From positions 1,240,001 to 1,304,000 of the forward strand of contig JBAIAA010000433.1 in NCBI GenBank assembly GCA_037893245.1: DNA of 64,000 nucleotides, read 5' to 3'. The notes beneath the pieces were generated by a model. It did no database searches. It was not told the DNA's origin and saw nothing but the letters and a program-made list of their open reading frames with translations. Below, piece after piece: positions 13,800-26,826 of the stretch (position 1 is the first letter of the stretch; each line of letters begins with the position of its first letter). The DNA is from Crossaster papposus. Its lineage: Eukaryota; Echinodermata; Asteroidea; Velatida; Solasteridae. A program made the position numbers and the translations under genes.

Positions 13800-16700
13800 A
13801 TATGAATCAAAGATGGCGGCGCACTAAACTGTAGCGCGCCATTTTATGCGCCATTTTAGAACAGCAAGTCCACCGCATTTATTTCTTTGAAGTGGTTACT
13901 GTATTTTAGGTAAATTGTCATTGTTTTGAGTCCCATTTTTCTCACCAAAGGCCCCAGTAAGTGCTATTAAAGGGTGCATGTGACTAAATCAGTGAAAATG
14001 ACTGCGCGCGAGCTCATTAATATTTTGTGATCCCTCCGGTAATTTTGAATAAGAGGTCCCTGGGGCCTATACATTGGACTGATTGTAGATATAATATTGT
14101 GGAAATCAAGAATTGGTGACCCGTGGCTTCCAACTCGGGGGATTTCGTTCACAGAAAAGACCAATACCAGGGTCTATTTCGCATAGAGGCGGGGGGCTAC
14201 ATTAATACCTGGGCCCAGAGCTGGGCCACCAGTTTAGGGGTGGTTTGTGTGGAGGGGAGTATAACAAAAATGTATTTGGTCAACCCCCATAAATTTGAAA
14301 AGAAAATTGTTCTAGGTGTCTTAATCTTTGATTTCCAGTCAAAACAATATGGCCACTCTACTCATGAGCGTCACCAGGCGTCTTTCTTTTAATTTTTGTG
14401 TTGGTTACAATCAGCGCCGTATTTAGTGTAGTGGAACCTATATGAATCAAAGATGGCGGCGCACTAAACTGTAGCGCGCCATTTTACGCGCCATTTTAGA
14501 ACAGCAAGTCCACCGCATTTATTTGTTTGAAGTGGTTACTGTATTTTAGGTAAATTTTCATTGTTTTGAGTCCCATTTTTCTCACCAAAGGTCCAAGTAA
14601 GTGCTATTAAAGGGTGCATGTGACTAAATCAGTGAAAATGACTGCGCGCGAGCTCATTAATATTTTGTGATCCCTCCGGTAATTTTGAATAAGAGGTCCC
14701 TGGGGCCTATACATTGGACTGATTGTAGAAATAATATTGTGGAAATCAAGAATTGGTGACCCGTGGCTTCCAACTCGGGGGATTTCGTTCACAGAAAAGA
14801 CCAATACCAGGGTCTATTTCGCATAGAGGCGGGGGGCTACATTAATACCTGGGCCCAGAGCTGGGCCACCAGTTTAGGGGTGGTTTGTGTGGAGGGGAGT
14901 ATAACAAAAATGTATTTGGTCAACCCCCATAAATTTGAAAAGAAAATTGTTCTAGGAGTCTTAATCTTTGATTTCCAGTCAAAAAAATATGGCCACTCTA
15001 CTCATGAGCGTCACCAGGCGTCTTTCTTTTAATTTTGGTGTTGGTTACAATCAGCCCCGTATTTAGTGTAGTGGAACCTATATGAATCAAAGATGGCGGC
15101 GCACTAAACTGTAGCGCGCCATTTTACGCGCCATTTTAGAACAGCAAGTCCACCGCATTTATTTGTTTGAAGTGGTTACTGTATTTTAGGTAAATTTTCA
15201 TTGTTTTGAGTCCCATTTTTCTCACCAAAGGTCCAAGTAAGTGCTATTAAAGGGTGCATGTGACTAAATCAGTGAAAATGACTGCGCGTGAGCTCATTAA
15301 TATTTTGTGATCCCTCCGGTAATTTTGAATAAGAGGTCACTGGGGCCTATACATTGGACTGATTGTAGAAATAATATTGTGGAAATCAAGAATTGGTGAC
15401 CCGTGGCTTCCAACTCGGGGGATTTCGTTCACAGAAAAGACCAATACCAGGGTCTATTTCGCATAGAGGCGGGGGGCTACATTAATACCTGGGCCCAGAG
15501 CTGGGCCACCAGTTTAGGGGTGGTTTGTGTGGAGGGGAGTATAACAAAAATGTATTTGGTCAACCCCCATAAATTTGAAAAGAAAATTGTTCTAGGAGTC
15601 TTAATCTTTGATTTCCAGTCAAAACAATATGGCCACTCTACTCATGAGCGTCACCAGGCGGTGCTCTTTCTTTTAATTTTTGTGTTGGTTACAATCAGCG
15701 CCGTATTTAGTGTAGTGGAACCTATATGAATCAAAGATGGCGGCGCACTAAACTGTAGCGCGCCATTTTACGCGCCATTTTAGAACAGCAAGTCCACCGC
15801 ATTTATTTGTTTGAAGTGGTTACTGTATTTTAGGTAAATTTTCATTGTTTTGAGTCCCATTTTTCTCACCAAAGGTCCAAGTAAGTGCTATTAAAGGGTG
15901 CATGTGACTAAATCAGTGAAAATGACTGCGCGTGAGCTCATTAATATTTTGTGATCCCTCCGGTAATTTTGAATAAGAGGTCCCTGGGGCCTATACATTG
16001 GACTGATTGTAGAAATAATATTGTGGAAATCAAGAATTGGTGACCCGTGGCTTCCAACTCGGGGGATTTCGTTCACAGAAAAGACCAATACCAGGGTCTA
16101 TTTCGCATAGAGGCGGGGGGCTACATTAATACCTGGGCCCAGAGCTGGGCCACCAGTTTAGGGGTGGTTTGTGTGGAGGGGAGTATAACAAAAATGTATT
16201 TGGTCAACCCCCATAAATTTGAAAAGAAAATTGTTCTAGGAGTCTTAATCTTTGATTTCCAGTCAAAAAAATATGGCCACTCTACTCATGAGCGTCACCA
16301 GGCGTCTTTCTTTTAATTTTTGTGTTGGTTACAATCAGCGCCGTATTTAGTGTAGTGGAACCTATATGAATCAAAGATGGCGGCGCACTAAACTGTAGCG
16401 CGCCATTTTACGCGCCATTTTAGAACAGCAAGTCCACCGCATTTATTTCTTTAAAGTGGTTACTGTATTTTAGGTAAATTTTCATTGTTTTGAGTCCCAT
16501 TTTTCTCACCAAAGGCCCCAGTAAGTGCTATTAAAGGGTGCATGTGACTAAATCAGTGAAAATGACTGCGCGCGAGCTCATTAATATTTTGTGATCCCTC
16601 CGGTAATTTTGAATAAGAGGTCCCTGGGGCCTATACATTGGACTGATTGTAGATATAATATTGTGGAAATCAAGAATTGGTGACCCGTGGCTTCCAACTC

Positions 16701-19000
16701 GGGGGATTTCGTTCACAGAAAAGACCAATACCAGGGTCTATTTCGCATAGAGGCGGGGGGCTACATTAATACCTGGGCCCAGAGCTGGGCCACCAGTTTA
16801 GGGGTGGTTTGTGTGGAGGGGAGTATAACAAAAATGTATTTGGTCAACCCCCATAAATTTGAAAAGAAAATTGTTCTAGGTGTCTTAATCTTTGATTTCC
16901 AGTCAAAACAATATGGCCACTCTACTCATGAGCGTCACCAGGCGTCTTTCTTTTAATTTTTGTGTTGGTTACAATCAGCGCCGTATTTAGTGTAGTGGAA
17001 CCTATATGAATCAAAGATGGCGGCGCACTAAACTGTAGCGCGCCATTTTACGCGCCATTTTAGAACAGCAAGTCCACCGCATTTATTTGTTTGAAGTGGT
17101 TACTGTATTTTAGGTAAATTTTCATTGTTTTGAGTCCCATTTTTCTCACCAAAGGTCCAAGTAAGTGCTATTAAAGGGTGCATGTGACTAAATCAGTGAA
17201 AATGACTGCGCGCGAGCTCATTAATATTTTGTGATCCCTCCGGTAATTTTGAATAAGAGGTCCCTGGGGCCTATACATTGGACTGATTGTAGAAATAATA
17301 TTGTGGAAATCAAGAATTGGTGACCCGTGGCTTCCAACTCGGGGGATTTCGTTCACAGAAAAGACCAATACCAGGGTCTATTTCGCATAGAGGCGGGGGG
17401 CTACATTAATACCTGGGCCCAGAGCTGGGCCACCAGTTTAGGGGTGGTTTGTGTGGAGGGGAGTATAACAAAAATGTATTTGGTCAACCCCCATAAATTT
17501 GAAAAGAAAATTGTTCTAGGAGTCTTAATCTTTGATTTCCAGTCAAAAAAATATGGCCACTCTACTCATGAGCGTCACCAGGCGTCTTTCTTTTAATTTT
17601 GGTGTTGGTTACAATCAGCCCCGTATTTAGTGTAGTGGAACCTATATGAATCAAAGATGGCGGCGCACTAAACTGTAGCGCGCCATTTTACGCGCCATTT
17701 TAGAACAGCAAGTCCACCGCATTTATTTGTTTGAAGTGGTTACTGTATTTTAGGTAAATTTTCATTGTTTTGAGTCCCATTTTTCTCACCAAAGGTCCAA
17801 GTAAGTGCTATTAAAGGGTGCATGTGACTAAATCAGTGAAAATGACTGCGCGTGAGCTCATTAATATTTTGTGATCCCTCCGGTAATTTTGAATAAGAGG
17901 TCACTGGGGCCTATACATTGGACTGATTGTAGAAATAATATTGTGGAAATCAAGAATTGGTGACCCGTGGCTTCCAACTCGGGGGATTTCGTTCACAGAA
18001 AAGACCAATACCAGGGTCTATTTCGCATAGAGGCGGGGGGCTACATTAATACCTGGGCCCAGAGCTGGGCCACCAGTTTAGGGGTGGTTTGTGTGGAGGG
18101 GAGTATAACAAAAATGTATTTGGTCAACCCCCATAAATTTGAAAAGAAAATTGTTCTAGGAGTCTTAATCTTTGATTTCCAGTCAAAACAATATGGCCAC
18201 TCTACTCATGAGCGTCACCAGGCGGTGCTCTTTCTTTTAATTTTTGTGTTGGTTACAATCAGCGCCGTATTTAGTGTAGTGGAACCTATATGAATCAAAG
18301 ATGGCGGCGCACTAAACTGTAGCGCGCCATTTTACGCGCCATTTTAGAACAGCAAGTCCACCGCATTTATTTGTTTGAAGTGGTTACTGTATTTTAGGTA
18401 AATTTTCATTGTTTTGAGTCCCATTTTTCTCACCAAAGGTCCAAGTAAGTGCTATTAAAGGGTGCATGTGACTAAATCAGTGAAAATGACTGCGCGTGAG
18501 CTCATTAATATTTTGTGATCCCTCCGGTAATTTTGAATAAGAGGTCCCTGGGGCCTATACATTGGACTGATTGTAGAAATAATATTGTGGAAATCAAGAA
18601 TTGGTGACCCGTGGCTTCCAACTCGGGGGATTTCGTTCACAGAAAAGACCAATACCAGGGTCTATTTCGCATAGAGGCGGGGGGCTACATTAATACCTGG
18701 GCCCAGAGCTGGGCCACCAGTTTAGGGGTGGTTTGTGTGGAGGGGAGTATAACAAAAATGTATTTGGTCAACCCCCATAAATTTGAAAAGAAAATTGTTC
18801 TAGGAGTCTTAATCTTTGATTTCCAGTCAAAAAAATATGGCCACTCTACTCATGAGCGTCACCAGGCGTCTTTCTTTTAATTTTTGTGTTGGTTACAATC
18901 AGCGCCGTATTTAGTGTAGTGGAACCTATATGAATCAAAGATGGCGGCGCACTAAACTGTAGCGCGCCATTTTACGCGCCATTTTAGAACAGCAAGTCCA
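13800..19000. repeat. Higher-order duplication, 4-unit period (2,564 bp)
   Basis: Units 22-25 and 26-29 repeat as a block of 2,564 bp, made of three 640-bp units and one 644-bp unit. The 640-bp units lack four bases where other units read CGGCGCTC and these read CGTC. Shared markers in order: AGATATAATA in units 22 and 26, CAGCCCCGT in 23 and 27, GTCACTGGGG with GCGGTGCTC in 24 and 28. Unit 31 (around 19,830) carries the unit-24 markers again, which suggests a third, partial block. Confidence 0.85.
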
Positions 19001-22000
19001 CCGCATTTATTTCTTTAAAGTGGTTACTGTATTTTAGGTAAATTTTCATTGTTTTGAGTCCCATTTTTCTCACCAAAGGCCCCAGTAAGTGCTATTAAAG
19101 GGTGCATGTGACTAAATCAGTGAAAATGACTGCGCGCGAGCTCATTAATATTTTGTGATCCCTCCGGTAATTTTGAATAAGAGGTGCCTGGGGCCTATAC
19201 ATTGGACTGATTGTAGAAATAATATTGTGGAAATCAAGAATTGGTGACCCGTGGCTTCCAACTCGGGGGATTTCGTTCACAGAAAAGACCAATACCAGGG
19301 TCTATTTCGCATAGAGGCGGGGGGCTACATTAATACCTGGGCCCAGAGCTGGGCCACCAGTTTAGGGGTGGTTTGTGTGGAGGGGAGTATAACAAAAATG
19401 TATTTGGTCAACCCCCATAAATTTGAAAAGAAAATTGTTCTAGGAGTCTTAATCTTTGATTTCCAGTCAAAAAAATATGGCCACTCTACTCATGAGCGTC
19501 ACCAGGCGGCGCTCTTTCTTAAATTTTTTGTGTTGGTTACAATGAGCGCCGTATTTAAGGTAGTGGAACCTATATGAATCAAAGATGGCGGGGCACTAAA
19601 CTGTAGCGCGCCATTTTACGCGCCATTTTAGAACAGCAAGTCCACCGCATTTATTTGTTTGAAGTGGTTACTGTATTTTAGTTAAATTTTCATTGTTTTG
19701 AGTCCCATTTTTCTCACCAAAGGCCCCAGTAAGTGCTATTAAAGGGTGCATGTGACTAAATCAGTGAAAATGACTGCGCGCGAGCTCATTAATATTTTGT
19801 GATCCCTCCGGTAATTTTGAATAAGAGGTCACTGGGGCCTATACATTGGACTGATTGTAGAAATAATATTGTGGAAATCAAGAATTGGTGACCCGTGGCT
19901 TCCAACTCGGGGGATTTCGTTCACAGAAAAGACCAATACCAGGGTCTATTTCGCATAGAGGCGGGGGGCTACATTAATACCTGGGCCCAGAGCTGGGCCA
20001 CCAGTTTAGGGGTGGTTTGTGTGGAGGGGAGTATAACAAAAATGTATTTGGTCAACCCCCATAAATTTGAAAAGAAAATTGTACTAGGAGTCTTAATCTT
20101 TGATTTCCAGTCAAAACAATATGGCCACTCTACTCATGAGCGTCACCAGGCGGTGCTCTTTCTTTTAATTTTTGTGTTGGTTACAATCAGCGCCGTATTT
20201 AGTGTAGTGGAACCTATATGAATCAAAGATGGCGGCGCACTAAACTGTAGCGCGCCATTTTACGCGCCATTTTAGAACAGCAAGTCCACCGCATTTATTT
20301 GTTTGAAGTGGTTACTGTATTTTAGGTAAATTTTCATTGTTTTGAGTCCCATTTTTCTCACCAAAGGTCCAAGTAAGTGCTATTAAAGGGTGCATGTGAC
20401 TAAATCAGTGAAAATGACTGCGCGTGAGCTCATTAATATTTTGTGATCCCTCCGGTAATTTTGAATAAGAGGTCCCTGGGGCCTATACATTGGACTGATT
20501 GTAGAAATAATATTGTGGAAATCAAGAATTGGTGACCCGTGGCTTCCAACTCGGGGGATTTCGTTCACAGAAAAGACCAATACCAGGGTCTATTTCGCAT
20601 AGAGGCGGGGGGCTACATTAATACCTGGGCCCAGAGCTGGGCCACCAGTTTAGGGGTGGTTTGTGTGGAGGGGAGTATAACAAAAATGTATTTGGTCAAC
20701 CCCCATAAATTTGAAAAGAAAATTGTTCTAGGAGTCTTAATCTTTGATTTCCAGTCAAAAAAATATGGCCACTCTACTCATGAGCGTCACCAGGCGGCGC
20801 TCTTTCTTTAATTTGTTGTGTTGGTTACAATGAGCGCCGTATTTAGTGTAGTGGAACCTATATGAATCAAAGATGGCGGCGCACTAAACTGTAGCGCGCC
20901 ATTTTACGCGCCATTTTAGAACAGCAAGTCCAACGCATTTATTTGTTTGAAGTGGTTACTGTATTTTAGGTAAATTTTCATTGTTTTGAGTCCCATTTTT
21001 ATCACCAAAGGCCCCAGTAAGTGCTATTAAAGGGTGCATGTGACTAAATCAGTGAAAATGACTGCGCGCGAGCTCATTAATATTTTGTGATCCCTCCGGT
21101 AATTTTGAATAAGAGGTCCCTGGGGCCTATACATTGGACTGATTGTAGAAATAATATTGTGGAAATCAAGAATTGGTGACCCGTGGCTTCCAACTCGGGG
21201 GATTTTGTTCACAGAAAAGACCAATACCAGGGTCTATTTCGCATAGAGGCGGGGGGCTATATTAATACCTGGGCCCAGAGCTGGGCCACCAGTTTAGGGG
21301 TGGTTTGTGTGGAGGGGAGTATAACAACAATGTATTTGGTCAACCCCCATAAATTTGAAAAGAAAATTGTTCTAGGAGTCTTAATCTTTGATTTCCAGTC
21401 CAAAAAATATGGCCACTCTACTCATGAGCGTCACCAGGCGGCGCTCTTTCTTTAATTTTTGTGTGTTGGTTACAATGAGCGCCGTATTTAGTGTAGTGGA
21501 ACCTATATGAATCAAAGATGGCGGCGCACTAAACTGTAGCGCGCCATTTTACGCGCCATTTTAGAACAGCAAGTCCACCGCATTTATTTGTTTGAAGTGG
21601 TTACTGTATTTTAGGTAAATTTTCATTGTTTTGAGTCCCATTTTTTCTCACCAAAGGCCCCAGTAAGTGCTATTAAAGGGTGCATGTGACTAAATCAGTG
21701 AAAATAACTGCGCGTGAGCTCATTAATATTTTGTGATCCCTCCGGTAATTTTGAATAAGAGGTCCCTGGGGCCTATACATTGGACTGATTTTAGAAATAA
21801 TATTGTGGAAATCAAGAATTGGTGACCCGTGGCTTCCAACTCGGGGGATTTCGTTCACAGAAAAGACCAATACCAGGGTCTATTTCGCATAGAGGCGGGG
21901 GGCTACATTAATACCTGGGCCCAGAGCTGGGCCACCAGTTTAGGGGTGGTTTGTGTGGAGGGGAGTATAACAAAAATGTATTTGGTCAACCCCCATAAAT

Positions 22001-25000
22001 TTGAAAAGAAAATTGTTCTAGGAGTCTTAATCTTTGATTTCCAGTCCAAAAAATATTGCCACTCTACTCATGAGCGTCACCAGGCGGCGCTCTTTCTTTA
22101 ATTTTTTGTGTTGGTTACAATGAGCGCCGTATTTAGTGTAGTGGAACCTATATGAATCAAAGATGGCGGCGCACTAAACTGTAGCGCGCCATTTTACGCG
22201 CCATTTTAGAACAGCAAGTCCACCGCATTTATTTGTTTGAAGTGGTTACTGTATTTTAGGTAAATTTTCATTGTTTTGAGTCCCATTTTTATCACCAAAG
22301 GCCCCAGTAAGTGCTATTAAAGGGTGCATGTGACTAAATCAGTGAAAATGACTGCGCGCGAGCTCATTAATATTTTGTGATCCCTCCGGTAATTTTGAAT
22401 AAGAGGTCCCTGGGGCCTATACATTGGACTGATTGTAGAAATAATATTGTGGAAATCAAGAATTGGTGACCCGTGGCTTCCAACTCGGGGGATTTCGTTC
22501 ACAGAAAAGACCAATACCAGGGTCTATTTCGCATAGAGGCGGGGGGCTACATTAATACCTGGGCCCAGAGCTGGGCCACCAGTTTAGGGGTGGTTTGTGT
22601 GGAGGGGAGTATAACAAAAATGTATTTGGTCAACCCCCATAAATTTGAAAAGAAAATTGTTCTAGGAGTCTTAATCTTTGATTTCCAGTCCAAAAAATAT
22701 GGCCACTCTACTCATGAGCGTCACCAGGCGGCGCTCTTTCTTTATTTTTTGTGTGTTGGTTACAATGAGCGCCGTATTTAGTGTAGTGGAACCTATATGA
22801 ATCAAAGATGGCGGCGCACTAAACTGTAGCGCGCCATTTTACGCGCCATTTTAGAACAACAAGTCCACCGCATTTATTTGTTTGAAGTGGTTACTGTATT
22901 TTAGGTAAATTTTCATTTTTTTGAGTCCCATTTTTCTCACCAAAGGTCCCAGTAAGTGCTATTAAAGGGTGCATGTGACTAAATCAGTGAAAATGACTGC
23001 GCGCGAGCTCATTAATATTTTGTGATCCCTCCGGTAATTTTGAATAAGAGGTCCCTGGGGCCTATACATTGGACTGATTGTAGAAATAATATTGTGGAAA
23101 TCAAGAATTGGTGACCCGTGGCTTCCAACTCGGGGGATTTCGTTCACAGAAAAGACCAATACCAGGGTCTATTTCGCATAGAGGCGGGGGGCTACATTAA
23201 TACCTGGGCCCAGAGCTGGGCCACCAGTTTAGGGGTGGTTTGTGTGGAGGGGAGTATAACAAAAATGTATTTGGTCAACCCCCATAAATTTGAAAAGAAA
23301 ATTGTTCTAGGAGTCTTAATCTTTGATTTCCAGTCAAAAAAATATGGCCACTCTACTCATGAGCGTCACCAGGCGGCGCTTTTTCTTTAATTTTTTGTGT
23401 TGGTTACAATGAGCGCCGTATTTAGTGTAGTGGAACCAATATGAATCAAAGATGGCGGCGCACTAAACTGTAGCGCGCCATTTTACGCGCCATTTTAGAA
23501 CAGCAAGTCCACCGCATTTATTTGTTTGAAGTGGTTACTGTATTTTAGGTAAATTTTCATTGTTTTGAGTCCCATTTTTCTCACCAAAGGTCCCAGTAAG
23601 TGCTATTAAAGGGTGCATGTGACTAAATCAGTGAAAATGACTGCGCGCGAGCTCATTAATATTTTGTGATCCCTCCGGTAATTTTGAATAAGAGGTCCCT
23701 GGGGCCTATACATTGGACTGATTGTAGAAATAATATTGTGGAAATCAAGAATTGGTGACCCGTGGCTTCCAACTCGGGGGATTTCGTTCACAGAAAAGAC
23801 CAATACCAGGGTCTATTTCGCATAGAGGCGGGGGGCTACATTAATACCTGGGCCCAGAGCTGGGCCACCAGTTTAGGGGTGGTTTGTGTGGAGGGGAGTA
23901 TAACAAAAATGTATTTGGTCAACCCCCATAAATTTGAAAAGAAAATTGTTCTAGGAGTCTTAATCTTTGATTTCCAGTCAAAAAAATATGGCCACTCTAC
24001 TCATGAGCGTCACCAGGCGGCGCTCGTTCTTTAATTTTTGTGTGTTGGTTACAATGAGCGCCGTATTTAGTGTAGTGGAACCTATATGAATCAAAGATGG
24101 CGGCGCACTAAACTGTAGCGCGCCATTTTACGCGCCATTTTAGAACAGCAAGTCCACCGCATTTATTTGTTTGAAGTGGTTACTGTATTTTAGGTAAATT
24201 TTCATTGTTTTGAGTCCCATTTTTTCTCACCAAAGGCCCCAGTAAGTGCTATTAAAGGGTGCATGTGACTAAATCAGTGAAAATGACTGCGCGTGAGCTC
24301 ATTAATATTTTGTGATCCCTCCGGTAATTTTGAATAAGAGGTCCCTGGGGCCTATACATTGGACTGATTGTAGAAATAATATTGTGGAAATCAAGAATTG
24401 GTGACCCGTGGCTTCCAACTCGGGGGATTTCGTTCACAGAAAAGACCAATACCAGGGTCTATTTCGCATAGAGGCGGGGGGCTACATTAATACCTGGGCC
24501 CAGAGCTGGGCCACCAGTTTAGGGGTGGTTTGTGTGGAGGGGAGTATAACAAAAATGTATTTGGTCAACCCCCATAAATTTGAAAAGAAAATTGTTCTAG
24601 GAGTCTTAATCTTTGATTTCCAGTCAAAAAAATATGGCCACTCTACTCATGAGCGTCACCAGGCGGCGCTCTTTCTTTAATTTTTTGTGTTGGTTACAAT
24701 GAGCGCCGTATTTAGTGTAGTGGAACCTATATGAATCAAAGATGGCGGCGCACTAAACTGTAGCGCGCCATTTTACGCGCCATTTTAGAACAGCAAGTCC
24801 ACCGCATTTATTTCTTTGAAGTGGTTACTGTATTTTAGGTAAATTTTCATTGTTTTGAACCCCATTTTTTCTCACCAAAGGCCCCAGTAAGTGCTATTAA
24901 AGGGTGCATGTGACTAAATCAGTGAAAATGACTGCGCGTGAGCTCATTAATATTTTGTGATCCCTCCGGTAATTTTGAATAAGAGGTCCCTGGGGCCTAT

Positions 25001-25369
25001 ACATTGGACTGATTGTAGAAATAATATTGTGGAAATCAAGAATTGGTGACCCGTGGCTTCCAACTCGGGGGATTTCGTTCACAGAAAAGACCAATACCAG
25101 GGTCTATTTCGCATAGAGGCGGGGGGCTACATTAATACCTGGGCCCAGAGCTGGGCCACCAGTTTAGGGGTGGTTTGTGTGGAGGGGAGTATAACAAAAA
25201 TGTATTTGGTCAACCCCCATAAATTTGAAAAGAAAATTGTTCTAGGAGTCTTAATCTTTGATTTCCAGTCAACAAAATATGGCCACTCTACTCATGAGCG
25301 TCACCAGGCGGCGCTCTTTCTTTTAATTTGTGTGTTGGTTACAATGAGCGCCGTATTTAGTGTAGTGGA

Positions 25370-25576
25370 ACCTATATGAATCAAAGATGGCGGCGCACTA
25401 AATTGTAGCGCGCCATTTTACGCGCCATTTTAGAACAGCAAGTCCACCGCATTTATTTCTTTGAAGTGGTTACTGTATTTTAGGTAAATTTTCATTGTTT
25501 TTCATTCACAGAAAAGACCAATACCAGGGTCTATTTCGCATAGAGGCGGGGGGCTACATTAATACCTGGGCCCAGG
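25370..25576. repeat. Truncated last satellite unit at the array edge
   Basis: The fortieth unit starts normally, reaches TTTTCATTGTTT at about 25,500, and then jumps to TTCATTCACAGAAAAGACC, skipping roughly 215 bp of the unit. It stops after CTGGGCCCAG. The skipped segment is bounded by similar TTC-rich sequence, so a small-homology deletion is plausible. Non-satellite sequence starts at 25,577. Confidence 0.85.
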
Positions 25577-25923
25577 TGGGCAATCTGTGCGTTATCAGAC
25601 ACACTCCCAAGTCTCTTCTTCTTGGCCAGAGTGTAGCTCTTCTGGAGGATATACCAGTTCCTACACTGGGCATGCCATAGTGGCTTCCTTTCCTCAAGCC
25701 AGGAATCATTATGAATGTCCTCCTGAAGAAGCAGGCCTGCCTTGTCTTGCCTGGCTTCACTGGCAACTTTTAGTTTTTTCAAGGACTCTTTTTGAATTTT
25801 GTTTAGTTTTCCTGTATGCTCCTGGCAAATCACACATTTATTATAGTCAATAGTGCACTTTCTCTTGCCAAACACCAAACTCCACTCATCACCAGATGGA
25901 CGTTTCACTTGTTTACTTGCCAT
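25577..25923 (-). pseudogene. 5' coding exon of a CxxC...HxxC protein, truncated by satellite
   Basis: Minus-strand reading begins with ATG at 25,923-25,921, a few bases after a TTTTTTTTAG acceptor-like tract. It encodes about 115 residues before reading runs into satellite sequence; the last ~15 residues before the stop at 25,531 are satellite-derived. It contains C30-x2-C33 (KCVICQ), a run of leucines and lysines, ARQD near residue 57, and H84-x2-C87 (WHAQCRNWY) followed by basic residues. That layout matches a zinc-binding N-terminal region common in uncharacterised invertebrate proteins. A second relative lies at 56.1-57.2 kb. The function is unknown to me. The missing 3' part suggests a broken copy, although a donor site just before the junction cannot be excluded. 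Confidence 0.55.
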
Positions 25924-25940
25924 AGTTAACTCTCAATCTA

Positions 25941-26826
25941 AAAAAAAACCAGTTATAGTTATATTAAATACATGATTGTATTAACCCTGTAATGCCTGAG
26001 AGTACTTTCCGCCTACTATTAACTTATATGAACACCACTGGTAGTCATGTTACTTTACGAAGGAATTCATACACCAATATACAAAATATCTGAAAGAAAA
26101 GTCCCTCCTTATATTCTACAATCTATAATCAATTAAAAACAATATAAATTAACTATGATCGGCGGAAAACATAAGAATTATTTAAAAAAAGAAAAGAAGA
26201 GTACTCGCCCAAAGTTGCTCTTTGTGGGGGCAGCCATATTGGTGATGCTGGTATAGCGCCCCCGATTGTCAATTTTTGTCAGTTTTGGTCACAATTGTAG
26301 CCAACAGGCATTCGTAGTAATGCCACAATTACAATTATTTGCAGAAAAAGGATAAAGGCTATGAGAACAAAATTAAAATATACACATATGTGTACGTCAG
26401 GCACCAAAGGGTTAGTATAGGGAGGGAATCTTAAATTTCATTCCTACATTATATTAGACACCAATAACGTAATATAAGTTTGATATGTTTTCTACATTTC
26501 TTGTAGTTGTCCGATTTATGGGTAGGGGTAACATTTTCATCCACTGCATCCTCAAAATAGCAGCTAGGCAGTTGATTTGATCTGTAAATGATCCTATATA
26601 ATTAGACAACATTCTGAGCAAGTCAAAAGTAGTCAATAAGAATAACTGTGTCCAACTGAAAAATGTTCAGTTAAATATGTGATGAAACAAAAATGGTTTC
26701 TATGCTATATATAGGCACCAAGTTGTCATAGTCACCAGGAAAAGCAAAACTTCATATAGCAATTTTGAAATAAGATTTAGAATGCACAATATCTGGGCAA
26801 TCCATAGGGTAAACATCTTTGGGGAA
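25941..26826. other. AT-rich non-coding stretch
   Basis: No convincing coding sequence. Around 26,210-26,270 there is a GC-richer patch with an AATATGGCTGCC motif. Read on the minus strand it starts a short ATG frame (MAAPTKSNFG) that soon stops. It could be the upstream exon or promoter of the CxxC gene at 25.9 kb, but this is weak. The rest is simple AT-rich sequence. Confidence 0.4.

Larger units (their letters stand above)
1..25576. repeat. 644-bp satellite array, about 39.3 units
   Basis: Head-to-tail array. A unit taken from position 1 (ACCTATATGAATCAAAG) recurs at 645, 1289, 1933 and so on, with a period of 644 bp; 640-bp variants occur between about 13.8 and 19 kb, and a few units carry 1-2 bp insertions. 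I count 39 full units plus a truncated fortieth. Units differ by only a few substitutions each. Every unit holds a GATGGCGGCGC motif followed by two GCGCCATTTT motifs near its start, and a TGGGCCCA palindrome near its middle. The longest open frames in the unit (about 90 codons forward, 65 reverse) start with GTG or TTG rather than ATG and move with the repeat, so I do not call them genes. The array runs off the left edge of the window, so its full size is unknown. Confidence 0.97.

Noticed and set aside
1..25500. Repeated ~90-codon forward and 65-codon reverse frames in every satellite unit, possibly a tandem gene family
   Set aside because: They begin with GTG or TTG rather than ATG, show no domain, and their variants follow the satellite's own drift. 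A coding array is not supported.
1..25576. CRISPR-like or rDNA-type array
   Set aside because: Units are directly abutting 644-bp satellites without spacer variation, and no rRNA sequence is recognisable. The window is eukaryotic.
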